Source: Petroclostridium sp. X23 (GTDB taxonomy: Bacteria > Bacillota > Clostridia > SK-Y3). Taken from it: a stretch of 64,000 nt of DNA. The DNA lies in NCBI RefSeq assembly GCF_030013905.1, contig NZ_CP124862.1, forward strand, positions 4,901,051 to 4,965,050. Direction: 5' to 3'. The notes beneath the pieces were generated by a model. The model was not told the DNA's origin. It saw only the letters and a list, made by a program, of their open reading frames with translations, and searched no databases. Of this stretch, positions 33,384-44,166 are shown piece by piece. The position numbers were made by a program, and so were the translations under genes. The stretch's first letter is position 1. Every line of letters starts with the position of its first letter.

Positions 33384-35075
33384 CTATTTGTTATTATGTT
33401 TACTTTCCAATTTTTCTTCCAGTACTTGTTCTAGCACTTCGTTACTCTTTATTATCTCTTCTTCTTCCCCTATAACCGTTTGCATAAAGGTCATATTATC
33501 AAATTTTATCAAATCTATACTAGAGTTGCTATTATTAAAATATTCTAATTTTACTCTGTCTCCTTCTTTTGTGAGAGGTAACTCATTGGAGATATTCAGT
33601 GAGGCAATAAATATTTTGTCTGGTTGCTCATTTAAAATAATATAATAAAAGGTTGTGTCTTCAATCATAGAACTACCTATCCTTTGTATAGTTCCTTCCA
33701 TAGATTTCTCTGCTCCGCTATCCCCTAATCCTTGCCAATCTCCGCGGTTTTTAAGGTATTTTATATAATCTGACTTGGTTTTACTAACAGACTCCCCGGT
33801 TCCTACTATGCTATAATCATTTACATTAACCATTGCATAAAGTTTTATTAGACCTTTTTTATCTTTTAATGTCATAAAGTAAGTAGGGTGGTTATCTACA
33901 TTAATCAGTATAGGAAAAGTTGCTTCATATGCAAGATGCTGCACTTTTCCCTCCGCCGATTGCATGGCAGCCGTTTCTTGGCTGCCGGACACTTTATAGA
34001 AGGTTGCTTCCTTCGTCCTTGTATCAATCAGCGTAAATCCTACTGTAGACTCGTCAGCACCTGATGATGTGAGCCCTGTATATATATAGGCTCTGCCATT
34101 ATTGTAAATAAAGTTATAACCTTCAGTTGACCGAAGCACACCCTTATTGCTTGGATTCCACCAACCATTTACATATTTTCCCCAATCATTCAATTGCTTC
34201 AATGCAAAATCAACAGGAATTACCCGGTCTACCCATTGAGGAACATTATCCAAGTCATAATCAGAGATTTCACCGGTTTGCGCATCTACGATAATAACTC
34301 CTATAGCCTTATTCCCCGAAATTCCTATCGTTTTGTCGTACTTTGTAATCACCCAATAAGGCTTACCGCTATCATCTAATTCAAAGGAATAATCAGTTAA
34401 TCCTACACTCTTATACCCTGATTGATAAACTTTCCTCTTTAAGTCATCTCCAAAATATGCTTGTCGTTGATACTTTATATTAAGGTTTTGTCCGTCAATC
34501 TCTTGTACTAACTTAATATCTCTTGGGTTACTTGCGTTAATTTGAATGTATCCCGGTGTTCCTTCACGATTTGCGCTCCATTTAAAAAAGCCTGTATGAA
34601 CCAATGGAGATACCCAATATAGCGTATCCTTTACATTAATCAATGTAAATTCATCTAGTGTTACTTGGCTTCCAAGTGCCACTTGTTCTCCAAGTTTTTT
34701 TTCTCCTAAGTTAGCGGCTAATTCTGCATCAACAACCGGTAGTTTGGACAAATCAATCGGAGATATTTCTACAGAAAAATCTTTTTCTTTTACTTCTCCA
34801 ATCATGTTCCTATATTTTATGTGATTAAAAAAAGCAAAGGATGAGACTGTTTTGAAAACCACTAATATGGCTACCAGTACGGGAATTACCCAGGCAAATT
34901 TTATTTTATAATATATAAGGATTGCCGCGATAATTCCTGTTGACGCCAATAATAAAAACAAAGTTCCAAAGAAATTTAGAGACATTACCGGCATAATAAA
35001 ATAATGTATAAAGAGATATCCCAAAACTCCTACAACAAGTATTCCAAGCAAAGCAAATCTTTTTTTGTTTTGCAT
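33384..35075 (-). CDS. Membrane protein with large extracytoplasmic domain, unknown family
   Basis: 563 residues. Three hydrophobic helices at about 7-27, 33-55 and 62-84 lead into a long soluble, beta-rich region. Recurrent motifs are of the type DTLYWVSPLVHTGFFKW, KPYWVITKYDKTIG, KAIGVIIVDAQTGEISDYDL, and GFTLIDTRTKEATFYKV, a repeating pattern reminiscent of extracellular beta-sandwich or PepSY-like folds. The C terminus is acidic (IGEEEEIIKSNEVLEQVLEEK). No enzymatic motif seen. Start ATG at 35075 preceded by GGAGG-type sequence. I cannot assign a function. Confidence 0.7.
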   Translation of the reverse strand: MQNKKRFALLGILVVGVLGYLFIHYFIMPVMSLNFFGTLFLLLASTGIIAAILIYYKIKFAWVIPVLVAILVVFKTVSSFAFFNHIKYRNMIGEVKEKDFSVEISPIDLSKLPVVDAELAANLGEKKLGEQVALGSQVTLDEFTLINVKDTLYWVSPLVHTGFFKWSANREGTPGYIQINASNPRDIKLVQEIDGQNLNIKYQRQAYFGDDLKRKVYQSGYKSVGLTDYSFELDDSGKPYWVITKYDKTIGISGNKAIGVIIVDAQTGEISDYDLDNVPQWVDRVIPVDFALKQLNDWGKYVNGWWNPSNKGVLRSTEGYNFIYNNGRAYIYTGLTSSGADESTVGFTLIDTRTKEATFYKVSGSQETAAMQSAEGKVQHLAYEATFPILINVDNHPTYFMTLKDKKGLIKLYAMVNVNDYSIVGTGESVSKTKSDYIKYLKNRGDWQGLGDSGAEKSMEGTIQRIGSSMIEDTTFYYIILNEQPDKIFIASLNISNELPLTKEGDRVKLEYFNNSNSSIDLIKFDNMTFMQTVIGEEEEIIKSNEVLEQVLEEKLESKHNNK

Positions 35076-35323
35076 TTTTTAGACCCCTCCATTTTAGGGA
35101 TCTGTATCAATAGTACAAGCGCAATAAGCCACTTTTAAACCTAATCATACAAATTTCATCACTATTTTGCCGTATTATATCAGCCAAATCCCTGTCTCTC
35201 TGTATTTTATAGTATACCATTGTCAGAGGTGTTTTTGCAATGACACAAGCAGGGAATTTACTTGCTTGGATAATCCCCGTTTTTTAATAGCTTTTTTAAA
35301 CATTAGAATCAATGCATTGATAT

Positions 35324-36580
35324 CTAGTTCTTTTCAAAGGCTCCCTCTCTGTAACTGTTCATATGGTCCCACAGTATCCATTCTTCGTATCCCGCATCAT
35401 ATACGGCTTGTATCTGCTGTCTAATTTGCTTGTCTTCGTATTTTTGGTAATTGCCTTGTCCGATCCATGATGCAGTAAAGTCCTGTAAATAGGTTCTAAC
35501 AACAGGTGTATGGCCATCAACCTTGGAGGATCTTTCTTTGGCTCTTAAAAGGGTGTTTTTGATAACGCCATAAGGGTCCAAGTCAGGTTTTGGGAACTTT
35601 ACATTATTAATAATCTGGCCTAAGGCATAATGAGAGGGGTAGGCCATCAAATAAATATAATCCATGTTTTTACCGATATGCTCAAAGTATTGTCCGATTC
35701 CTTCCGTATCCCCAGGACTCTCGGCAATAATTGCAAACACATCTGCCGATAATATTGCATCCGGCATTTCCTGACGTGCATAAGCCAAATATTCGTTGAT
35801 TGTTTCGTACATTTTCTTGCCGTGGGTATCACCAAACACCATTTCACTTTTCCTGCCGTCAGGAAACCGCACGTAATCAAACTGTACTTCATCAAATCCT
35901 TTTGCTAACGCTTCTTTTGCCAGGTCGATATTGTACTGCCATGCTTGCTTATTATATGGGTTAACCCAATTCATTTTATTATGGACATATAGTTCACCAT
36001 CTTTATTTTTAATAGCAAATTCCGGGTTGCTTTTCGCTAACACAGGATCTTTAAAACTTACTATTCTGGCAATTGCGTAAATATCATTATCGTGAAGTTC
36101 TTTTATAACTTTGTCAATATCATATCTTACATCTATTGCTCCTATTTCTTTCGCCAATGGCACACTGGAATCGTAACATACATTTCCATAGTCGTTTTTA
36201 ACATCTATAACATAACTGTTTATTTCGGTCGTATTAGCTAAATCAATATAATGTTGCAACCGTACACCTGCTGATGTAGCAGTTAAATAAAGGCCTTTTG
36301 CTTTCACTCTTTTCTTGTGTGCATTATTAATTATAATATCTTTATCTTTTGAAGAATCAGCAGGGGTAATCTCTGCTGTGTTTGGATCTTGCGGATCTTG
36401 ATTTTGTATATGTGAGCTTTTTTGATCTGTCTGACTTGTTGTAGTAACTGGAGTATTTACTATTTGATTTTCTTGTGCCGTATCTGTCTGTACTGTTCGG
36501 GTGCCGCACGAAATTAAAGATATTGAAATAAAACTAATCAATAATGATAATACCAATTTTTTAATAATTGTTTTTTTCAT
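35324..36580 (-). CDS. Putative glycoside hydrolase lipoprotein (DUF4015)
   Basis: 418 residues. Lipoprotein signal (MKKTIIKK, hydrophobic core, lipobox LISC with Cys about 25) and a Ser/Thr/Gln/Asp-rich linker to about residue 85. The catalytic-type TIM barrel begins at VKAKGLYLTATSAG and includes NSYVIDVKNDYGNV, IYAIARIVSFKDP, GFDEVQFDYVRFPDG and ILSADVFAIIAES, the signature of the DUF4015 putative glycoside hydrolases. Acidic residues in QFDYVRFPD are likely catalytic. It probably acts on a cell-surface or capsular polysaccharide. It is followed on the same strand by the unknown membrane gene (249 bp between them). Confidence 0.85.
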   Translation of the reverse strand: MKKTIIKKLVLSLLISFISISLISCGTRTVQTDTAQENQIVNTPVTTTSQTDQKSSHIQNQDPQDPNTAEITPADSSKDKDIIINNAHKKRVKAKGLYLTATSAGVRLQHYIDLANTTEINSYVIDVKNDYGNVCYDSSVPLAKEIGAIDVRYDIDKVIKELHDNDIYAIARIVSFKDPVLAKSNPEFAIKNKDGELYVHNKMNWVNPYNKQAWQYNIDLAKEALAKGFDEVQFDYVRFPDGRKSEMVFGDTHGKKMYETINEYLAYARQEMPDAILSADVFAIIAESPGDTEGIGQYFEHIGKNMDYIYLMAYPSHYALGQIINNVKFPKPDLDPYGVIKNTLLRAKERSSKVDGHTPVVRTYLQDFTASWIGQGNYQKYEDKQIRQQIQAVYDAGYEEWILWDHMNSYREGAFEKN

Positions 36581-36975
36581 TGTTATGTAACCCCCGTTTT
36601 TTCTTCATACAAAATATCCAAGAACTCAAAAATACCGTAAATTGTTGTATGATAGCTGATATTTAAAATTTATCAAAAAACGTGCTGAAAAGCAATAGAC
36701 AAAATTATGTAAACATATGCTGATTAATGACTAAATACCGATAGATAAGTTAAAAATGGGGCCAGATAATATATCTGAGTATATCACCTAGCCCTATTAG
36801 TTTGTCTGATTCAATATCCAACAAATATTCATTTTTTTTGATATTTTTACAAAAATATAACAATAAATTGACATTGATGAGTCATTTTTTAATATTTGTG
36901 TTGTAATTTATTAAGGGTCGCTATCAGAAACGGATAAGAAATCCATCAAATAATTTTTGAAAGAAGGTGTATTCA
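36581..36975 (+). promoter_or_regulatory. Divergent intergenic region before the S-layer protein gene
   Basis: No gene. A possible promoter is TTGACA (36868-36873), 17 bp, AATATT. At 36758-36795 a compact hairpin occurs: GGGGC and GCCCT flank an inner CAGATA-ATA-TATCTG stem. No known riboswitch consensus is met. The ribosome site AAGAAGG ends at 36967. Confidence 0.35.
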
Positions 36976-39900
36976 ATGTGTAGATTTGCTAGGGTTATAA
37001 GTACTGTTCTAGTATGTTTACTGCTGGTAGGATATTTACCGGTTTATTCAACGTTTGCAGCGGAAGTTGGGGATTACAATACTCTACCAAAACTGCTCAT
37101 TACCGAAATTGCTCCAAATACAATCAATGTCAGTGGAGCTGATGGATATGAGTATATAGAAATCTATAATAATACGGATCAAAATTTGAATCTAAGAAAC
37201 TATAAGCTGCTTTATGATACGGGAACAAAGCAATATGATTGGGATATATCGACTGATTGCATAGTAGGTTCCCAAGATATTGCATTGGCATGGATTAGAA
37301 ATAATGCAAATGAAAATTTCACTGTATCGGATTTTGTTTATTATGCTCAAGATAAGGGCGTAACCATCACGGAAGACCAGGTTGTCAGGGTACCGGCACC
37401 ACCGTCCGATCCTGTCGGAGGAATGGCCAACACCAGTGCAAGAAAGCTTCAACTGGCTTCGGATGATAATGTGGTTATTTGTGAAGCCTCTTATACCACC
37501 TCCAATGGTCAAGATATTACATTGGAGTATGCATATCCCTCCACCGGTTATGCAATGATATTGACGGACGATTATGCAGCTGCCAATCCGGGAGCCGTTA
37601 AACCTGCACAAGTTCCTGCACAGGTTGTCCAATTCCCTGCGGCTGGTGAAGATACTGACGGGCCATCTATTACACACACTGTCGTATCGTCGGTATATGC
37701 TCCACAGGGACTGGAAATTTCAGCGGATATCCAGGATGTTTCCGGAGTAGCTTCAGCTGTAGTGTCATATAGTGTGGATGGAACATCATATCAGCAAAAG
37801 GCGATGACAGTTACGGATGCCGTATATACTGCCCACATAGAGCCTTCCGTTCTTGAAAACACAGCTTCGGACAGCATTACATATGAAATCATTGCACAAG
37901 ATATACATTCAAATACTACTACAGCCGGACCGTATACGGTGAGCATTCATAAAACGCCGTACGTTAACAGTCCGAAACTTCTTATCACGGAGATTTGTCC
38001 CGATAATACCGGTGATGACCATTATGAATATTTTGAGGTATATAATGCTTCGGAACAAGATATAAATCTTTCGGAAGCGGGCATTAAATTTTATTACTAT
38101 TATAAAAATGATGTGCCGTTGACTTATACCGGCGGGACTACCATTAAAGCAGGAGAGGCAGCGGTATTCTGGCTGCGCTATACCAATGGCAAGGTAGACA
38201 GCTTCAGCAAAACCGAGGACGATTTTAAAGCTTTTTACAAAGATTTATCCGTTAATAAAGATACATATTATCAACTTGTAGAGATTACCGGACAAAACGG
38301 TATGGCCAATACAGGAAACCGCGGCATTAGGATTGCAGATGCACAAGATAATATCATTATGGATGCGTATTATCCCGCACGGACTGCTGCACCTGATCAT
38401 CCGATACAGTTTAAGCTGCCGGCGGACATGTCTGCTGATGCCATGGAAATCATGGAAGAAACAGGGGTACCCTCACCGGGATCTGTATCTCCGGATGCCC
38501 TTAATATACAGATGCAGGAAGCCTATCAGAAACTTTCTCCGCTGATGGTTACGGAACTATTACCGGATTCTGGGAATGTCAATGGTGCGGATGGATATGA
38601 ATTTATTGAAATTTACAACAACTCCGACCGGTACATCAATTTTAAAGACTATAAAATCATATACTGCTACCCGGATTCCGGAGGTGAAACTGTATGGCCG
38701 AGTGTACCCGATGATGTCGTGATTGCACCGGGTAAAACGCTGGTGTTTTGGATTATAAACGGTAAAAATGATGAACTTACGGTAAGTGATTTCAATACAT
38801 ACTTTGGAACCGGCTTGGTTGAAAATCAAGATATCGTGAAGATAGCCTCCGGAGGAATGGCCAATTCCGGTGCGAGAGGTGTAAAAATATCTACCAATAC
38901 ACAGCAATATTTATCTGCCGGCTATTACAATATGGATGGTGCAGATAATACTCAGGCTAACCAGGGTATTCAGTATATCTATGTGCTGGACCAGCCGTCG
39001 GTTCAACAGCTTTCTGGCCTGGCGGACGCAACACCTGGAAGGATCTCGGTTGAACAAAAACCGGATCAGCCTGTTTATATTCTGCCCGATTCATCGGCAC
39101 CTGTGATCACGTTAAAAACAGCGCAGCATATTGATCAGAATAAAGATTTTGATATTGGCGCCGAGATTACTGATGACAATCTTGTCAAAACAGTTACGTT
39201 ATATTTGAAGAGTGATCTTCAACAGGACTATACTGCCTACAATGTTACGGTATCGGAGAACGGGAGTTACCATAAGATAGTGAATGCCGCAGACATCACG
39301 GGTAAAAAATATTATGACTATTATTTCACTGCTTGCGATGGAATTAATACACAAATTTCTTCCACACAGAGAGCGGAAGTGCAAGGGGTCAGCACCGATC
39401 CGTTACGATTAAATCTGAAAGATGGAGATATCGTATCCGGACAAGTTTCTGTGGCGGTGAGCGGAGATGACTATCCGATAAATGCCGGTTTAACGGTAGA
39501 TAGTCTGGATGTTACCGGACAGTCCGAGCCTTCGATAGAAAATAGTGCAGTTTTTGCTTTTGAAGCTTCCGGTGTGGATATGTTCTTTAAGAATGGTGTG
39601 CTGATAGGAGAGGATGTGCTCTGCATTTTTGATGATGGTATTTATTCCGGATGGGAGACCATCAGCACGAATGTAGATGTGAATTATTTTGTAAAGGGAC
39701 AGGAATTAACCTTGAGTGTTTATGCCGGAACCAAAGCAAAGCCGGCAATCGACTTGGATGAAAACAATGATGATTTTACCATACGTAATCTTCGGCTAAT
39801 TCTCCCTGATGGACAAGAACTTCGACCGGAAGGTTATGAGGATGCTGATGCCATTATTCAGATGGGCGATAGTTCAGGCAAGAATGATTATATCGACTGC

Positions 39901-42900
39901 AAGTTTACGCTGCCTGAAAATGCTTTTAAAACAGTCCGCTACAGATGGGATACGACAGATGTTTCTGACGGCCAGCATGTCATATCGGCTGATGACGGAA
40001 CCAACAGTGTCCAAAGCATTGTGACCGTAGACAATACCGCGCCGGTGATTTCTACCAATATAGAAGAAAAAGAGTATAAGGGAGTTTTCACTATTACTGC
40101 TTCTGCAAATGATGCCATCACCGGAACAGTGGAAGCAGAAGCTTCTTTGGATGGCAAGAGTATTGCTTTACCTTATGAAACTTCTTCTATTCTTCTTGAT
40201 GCCGGCGAACATGTTTTAATTCTATCGGCAGAGGATGGAGTAGGAAACCGTGCTGTATTTGAAGTGAAATTCAGTACGCCTGTAGAACAACCTGACCGGC
40301 CCGTACTTCTTTTTCCTGAAGATGGGGCGCATATCACGGATAAAGATGTAACGCTGACCGCAAAAATAAACGATTCCACGGCTGATAGTATGACAGTGAA
40401 ATTTAAACAGGGTTATCGGCTGAGCCCCATTGACAGCAGTGTGAGCAGCTATAAAGGAAGCAGCAACTGGGCTTTATCAGCTGACAGAACAGATAAGCAG
40501 CTTTTGAGCATTGAAGAGCTTCAAAGCATTATCAATACGGATGGGATACAAATAACCCAGTCATTTGCAGAAGAGATGCCGTATTATCTATATGAAGTCG
40601 GAGTCCCGGCGGGAGCAGGAGAGAGTTTCATTGCTGATATCGTATGGACGGGTGCCGCAAATGAATCAGCAAAGATCAATATGTATATTTATAATTATGC
40701 GGAAAATAAATGGGAGGAACTTGCCCGGCATATAACATCTAATAACGATGTGTTTACCCTGACAGCTGATGTCCCCAATGAAAACAGGGTAAAAGATTCT
40801 ACAATGACCATACTTGTGCAGCATTCGCAAGGGTACGCAGGTAAGGAATGGTATGATACAGGCAGGTCGCCTGTAGTACATCCTGAAGACACACTTGCAG
40901 AAGATTATGATTTTACTTTTGTGTGGGAATCGGATACACAATATTATAATGAGGACTATTATTGGCATCAAACCAATATACACAATTATGTACTGGATAA
41001 TTTGGAACGCATGAATATTCAATATCTGTTCCACACCGGGGATATTGTGGATGAGGCGGATAAAACGGATCAATGGGAAAGAGCGGACGAAGCATACAAA
41101 AATCTTGACGATGCCGGCTTGCCTTATGGCGTTCTAGCGGGAAATCATGATGTGAGTCACAAAGACAGTGATTATACGGAGTACTACAAATACTTCGGAG
41201 AAGACCGGTATAATCAAAACCCTTGGTATGGAGGCAGCTATAAGAATAACCGCGGCCATTACGATTTGTTGTCGGTTGGCGGTATAGACTTTATAATGGT
41301 CTACATGGGCTGGGGTATTGGTGACGAGGAAATCGAATGGATAAATGATGTTGTGCAGCAGTATCCTGAACGCAAGGCAATATTGAATTTCCACGAGTAT
41401 ATACTGACTACCGGTGGGCTAGGAGAGATTCCACAGCGTATTTACGATGAAGTTGTCAAAGTCAATCCGAATATATGCATGGTGTTTTCAGGACATTATC
41501 ATGACGCATTCACTAGAATAGATGAGTTTGATGATAATGGCGATGGAATCAATGACCGGAAGGTCTATCAGATTTTATTCAACTATCAGGGACTTTCCGA
41601 AGGTGGTTTGGGTTATCTTCGTTTAATGCATTTTAGCTTGAAGGATAAAAAAATCATATGCCGCACCTATTCACCTTCATTACAAGACTACGATGCAGAT
41701 GATGCATCACTGGACCTGGTTAATCAGGAGTTTGAAATACCTTTTGCAGATCTGGGCATCGTTCCACGGGAGAAGAATATCTCTACAGACAGTTTTAAGG
41801 TCAACATTTATACCGATACAGTGATTTCGACACAAGAAAATGTTACCAGCGGCAGTATTGTGTCGGCAATTTGGGAGAATGCAGCTCAGAGTGGCGGGGC
41901 CGGATGGTATGTTGAGGCCTCAGATAGCTACGGTGGATTGAGCCGTTCAGAGGTGAGATATATCAACACTGTCTCAACAATAGGAGCAATATCCGGACAG
42001 GTCACAGACAGCAGCAACAATCCTATAGAAGGAGCGAATGTGAGGCTGACGGTGTCAAATGCTGTATACGAGGCAACAACGATAGAAGACGGCAGCTACA
42101 GCATTTCAAATGTACCTGTCGGAAACGGCTATATCGTAACGGCCAGCAAGACCGGCTATACTAGCGGAAGTGCAACGAATGTAAATGTTGTGGAAAATGA
42201 AACGACTTCGGGTGTAAATATCGTATTGACGGAAGCACCTTTAAATTATACGGTAACCTTTGATAAGAACGGCGGGGATACGGAAGCAAGTCCAACGATA
42301 AAAACGGCAATATCAGGCAAAAGCCTGGATGCGCTGCCGGCAGCTCCAATGAGATATGGCTATCGTTTTAACGGATGGAATACTAAGGCAGATGGAAGCG
42401 GTATAACGTTTACGGCAGAAACCGTGTTAACGGCAGATATTACGGTATATGCACAATGGAAATTAAAAAGCAACGATAATGACAGTTCATCGGATAGCGA
42501 AAGCGGAGGGAGTGACGCAGCCCCTCAAACATCAAATACCGAAATTACGGTGACCAATCAAAACGGAAACATAGTAACTTCCGTGATGACCACTGAAGCA
42601 AAGGTTGATTCCAATGGCAATGCAACCGCAGAAGTCACCAAAACGCAGATAAGTGACGCGGTCGGCAAGGCTGTGGCTGAAGCGGCAAAGGAAGGAAAAG
42701 ACAAGGCTGCAATGATTGAAATCAAGGTGGAAACAGCAGCAGATGCAAAAACAGTAGAAACAAGTATTCCAAATGAAGCATTGGACTTGATATTGGAAAG
42801 TAATACCGAAGCTCTCATCGTATCCACGCCTGTTGCTTCCATTGCTTTTGATGTAAAAGCGCTTTCTGCTATATCGGGTGAAGCATCCGGAAATGTAGCA

Positions 42901-43764
42901 ATAAAAGCCTCCAGGATTGAAGCATCAAACCTTTCGGAGGAAGCACAGCGGGTGGTAGCTGACAGGCCGGTGTTTGATTTTAAAGTAACTAGCGGAGCAA
43001 AAACAATATCTCAATTTAACGGAACGGTAACCGTGTCGATCCCATACACACCGAAAGACGGTGAGAACGTGAATGCCATCGTTATTTATTACATCAATGC
43101 CGACGGAAATCCGGAACCAGTCCCCAATTGCGTATATGATGCCGCAACCGGAACGGTTTCATTTAAAACCGATCATTTTTCGCAATATGCGGTTGGTTAT
43201 AACAATGTGAGTTTTAGAGATGTAGACATAAACGCATGGTATCATGATGCAGTCAGCTTTGTATCTGCTAGGGGTATAGCTGCCGGTACCGGAGACGGAA
43301 ACTATGGTCCGGATGATAAGCTGACGCGGGGGCAGTTTATTGTGATGATGATGAAGGCCTATGGAGTGAAGCTTGATGAAAATCCCCAAGATAATTTCAG
43401 TGATGCGGGAAGCACATATTATACGAATTATCTTGCGGCAGCTAAAAGGCTGGGCTTGTCTAAAGGAACAGGAAACAACCTGTATGCACCCGACAAAGAA
43501 ATTACAAGGCAGGAAATGTTCACGTTGCTGTACAATGCTTTGAAGCTTATGGGCAAACTGCCTGAGGGTACAAGCACAAAAACATTGTCAAGCTTTAGCG
43601 ACGCCGGGGCAACTGCAGCTTGGGCAAAAGAAGGGATAGAACTGTTTATCGGTACAGAAGTCATCAGCGGCAGCGGCAACAGCAACAGCAACAGCATTAA
43701 TCCCAATGGGACAGCCAGCAGGGCGCAGATGGCACAGATTCTCTATAATCTATTACGGATGTAG
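36976..43764 (+). CDS. Giant S-layer-anchored protein with lamin-tail, metallophosphoesterase and SLH domains
   Basis: 2262 residues from ATG at 36976, chosen for its 8-nt spacing to AAGAAGG. A signal peptide (to about residue 33, AAEVGD) leads to three lamin-tail domains (about 36-160, 335-470, 515-660: LLITEIAPNT, LLITEICPDN, MVTELLPDSG with GYEYIEIYNN-type strands). Ig-like strands follow to about 1300, then a calcineurin-like metallophosphoesterase (about 1310-1560: SDTQYY, GDIVDEAD, AGNHDVS, NFHEY, SGHYHDA). Next are a carboxypeptidase-regulatory-like domain (SGQVTDSSNNPIEGANV), one InlB-type repeat (FDKNGGD, YGYRFNGWNT, YAQWK), an Ala/Glu-rich stalk, and three SLH repeats at the end (from FRDVDINAWYHDA). 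The protein is exported and held on the cell wall by SLH; it likely hydrolyses extracellular phosphoesters. Confidence 0.92.
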   Translation: MCRFARVISTVLVCLLLVGYLPVYSTFAAEVGDYNTLPKLLITEIAPNTINVSGADGYEYIEIYNNTDQNLNLRNYKLLYDTGTKQYDWDISTDCIVGSQDIALAWIRNNANENFTVSDFVYYAQDKGVTITEDQVVRVPAPPSDPVGGMANTSARKLQLASDDNVVICEASYTTSNGQDITLEYAYPSTGYAMILTDDYAAANPGAVKPAQVPAQVVQFPAAGEDTDGPSITHTVVSSVYAPQGLEISADIQDVSGVASAVVSYSVDGTSYQQKAMTVTDAVYTAHIEPSVLENTASDSITYEIIAQDIHSNTTTAGPYTVSIHKTPYVNSPKLLITEICPDNTGDDHYEYFEVYNASEQDINLSEAGIKFYYYYKNDVPLTYTGGTTIKAGEAAVFWLRYTNGKVDSFSKTEDDFKAFYKDLSVNKDTYYQLVEITGQNGMANTGNRGIRIADAQDNIIMDAYYPARTAAPDHPIQFKLPADMSADAMEIMEETGVPSPGSVSPDALNIQMQEAYQKLSPLMVTELLPDSGNVNGADGYEFIEIYNNSDRYINFKDYKIIYCYPDSGGETVWPSVPDDVVIAPGKTLVFWIINGKNDELTVSDFNTYFGTGLVENQDIVKIASGGMANSGARGVKISTNTQQYLSAGYYNMDGADNTQANQGIQYIYVLDQPSVQQLSGLADATPGRISVEQKPDQPVYILPDSSAPVITLKTAQHIDQNKDFDIGAEITDDNLVKTVTLYLKSDLQQDYTAYNVTVSENGSYHKIVNAADITGKKYYDYYFTACDGINTQISSTQRAEVQGVSTDPLRLNLKDGDIVSGQVSVAVSGDDYPINAGLTVDSLDVTGQSEPSIENSAVFAFEASGVDMFFKNGVLIGEDVLCIFDDGIYSGWETISTNVDVNYFVKGQELTLSVYAGTKAKPAIDLDENNDDFTIRNLRLILPDGQELRPEGYEDADAIIQMGDSSGKNDYIDCKFTLPENAFKTVRYRWDTTDVSDGQHVISADDGTNSVQSIVTVDNTAPVISTNIEEKEYKGVFTITASANDAITGTVEAEASLDGKSIALPYETSSILLDAGEHVLILSAEDGVGNRAVFEVKFSTPVEQPDRPVLLFPEDGAHITDKDVTLTAKINDSTADSMTVKFKQGYRLSPIDSSVSSYKGSSNWALSADRTDKQLLSIEELQSIINTDGIQITQSFAEEMPYYLYEVGVPAGAGESFIADIVWTGAANESAKINMYIYNYAENKWEELARHITSNNDVFTLTADVPNENRVKDSTMTILVQHSQGYAGKEWYDTGRSPVVHPEDTLAEDYDFTFVWESDTQYYNEDYYWHQTNIHNYVLDNLERMNIQYLFHTGDIVDEADKTDQWERADEAYKNLDDAGLPYGVLAGNHDVSHKDSDYTEYYKYFGEDRYNQNPWYGGSYKNNRGHYDLLSVGGIDFIMVYMGWGIGDEEIEWINDVVQQYPERKAILNFHEYILTTGGLGEIPQRIYDEVVKVNPNICMVFSGHYHDAFTRIDEFDDNGDGINDRKVYQILFNYQGLSEGGLGYLRLMHFSLKDKKIICRTYSPSLQDYDADDASLDLVNQEFEIPFADLGIVPREKNISTDSFKVNIYTDTVISTQENVTSGSIVSAIWENAAQSGGAGWYVEASDSYGGLSRSEVRYINTVSTIGAISGQVTDSSNNPIEGANVRLTVSNAVYEATTIEDGSYSISNVPVGNGYIVTASKTGYTSGSATNVNVVENETTSGVNIVLTEAPLNYTVTFDKNGGDTEASPTIKTAISGKSLDALPAAPMRYGYRFNGWNTKADGSGITFTAETVLTADITVYAQWKLKSNDNDSSSDSESGGSDAAPQTSNTEITVTNQNGNIVTSVMTTEAKVDSNGNATAEVTKTQISDAVGKAVAEAAKEGKDKAAMIEIKVETAADAKTVETSIPNEALDLILESNTEALIVSTPVASIAFDVKALSAISGEASGNVAIKASRIEASNLSEEAQRVVADRPVFDFKVTSGAKTISQFNGTVTVSIPYTPKDGENVNAIVIYYINADGNPEPVPNCVYDAATGTVSFKTDHFSQYAVGYNNVSFRDVDINAWYHDAVSFVSARGIAAGTGDGNYGPDDKLTRGQFIVMMMKAYGVKLDENPQDNFSDAGSTYYTNYLAAAKRLGLSKGTGNNLYAPDKEITRQEMFTLLYNALKLMGKLPEGTSTKTLSSFSDAGATAAWAKEGIELFIGTEVISGSGNSNSNSINPNGTASRAQMAQILYNLLRM

Positions 43765-44166
43765 AGACACATATGGAGATTACAATGACAATTAAGCATC
43801 AGCATTGACTGGAGTACGAATTGTCTTCATAAGGGCTAATAATGCAAGAGGCAGTACAGCGGATAAAGCTGTAATGTCTCTTTTTACATGGAGCGGTTGA
43901 ATCCGTATGGAACACCTCTGAAACGGGGCCTGTCAGATATATATAATTGCTCCATTAAGGTGGAGCGAAATAGTGAAATGAAAAGAAGACATTAAATACA
44001 GGATGGAGAGCGGAAGCTATTTTTTGGAAACTTGTCAAAAGAAAAAATGATAAAAAAGTAAAGAACATAAAAGAGTACAAAAAATGTGAACATTTTTTAT
44101 AGAGGCAGAGGATAGCATGTTTTATAATATTAGTATTAGAGTTAGTCTAATAGAGGAGGATATCTA
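43765..44166. other. Gene-free stretch after the S-layer protein
   Basis: No open frame with coding character. It holds an inverted repeat GCTCCA / TGGAGC (43949-43966) without T-run and an AT hairpin AAAAAATGT-GA-ACATTTTTT (44079-44098) that could be a weak terminator. A good ribosome site (GAGGAGG near 44155) precedes the decayed gene that follows. Confidence 0.4.

Noticed and set aside
36720..36800. Cyclic-di-GMP riboswitch before the surface protein
   Set aside because: The hairpin here lacks the conserved aptamer core sequences; only simple nested stems are present.
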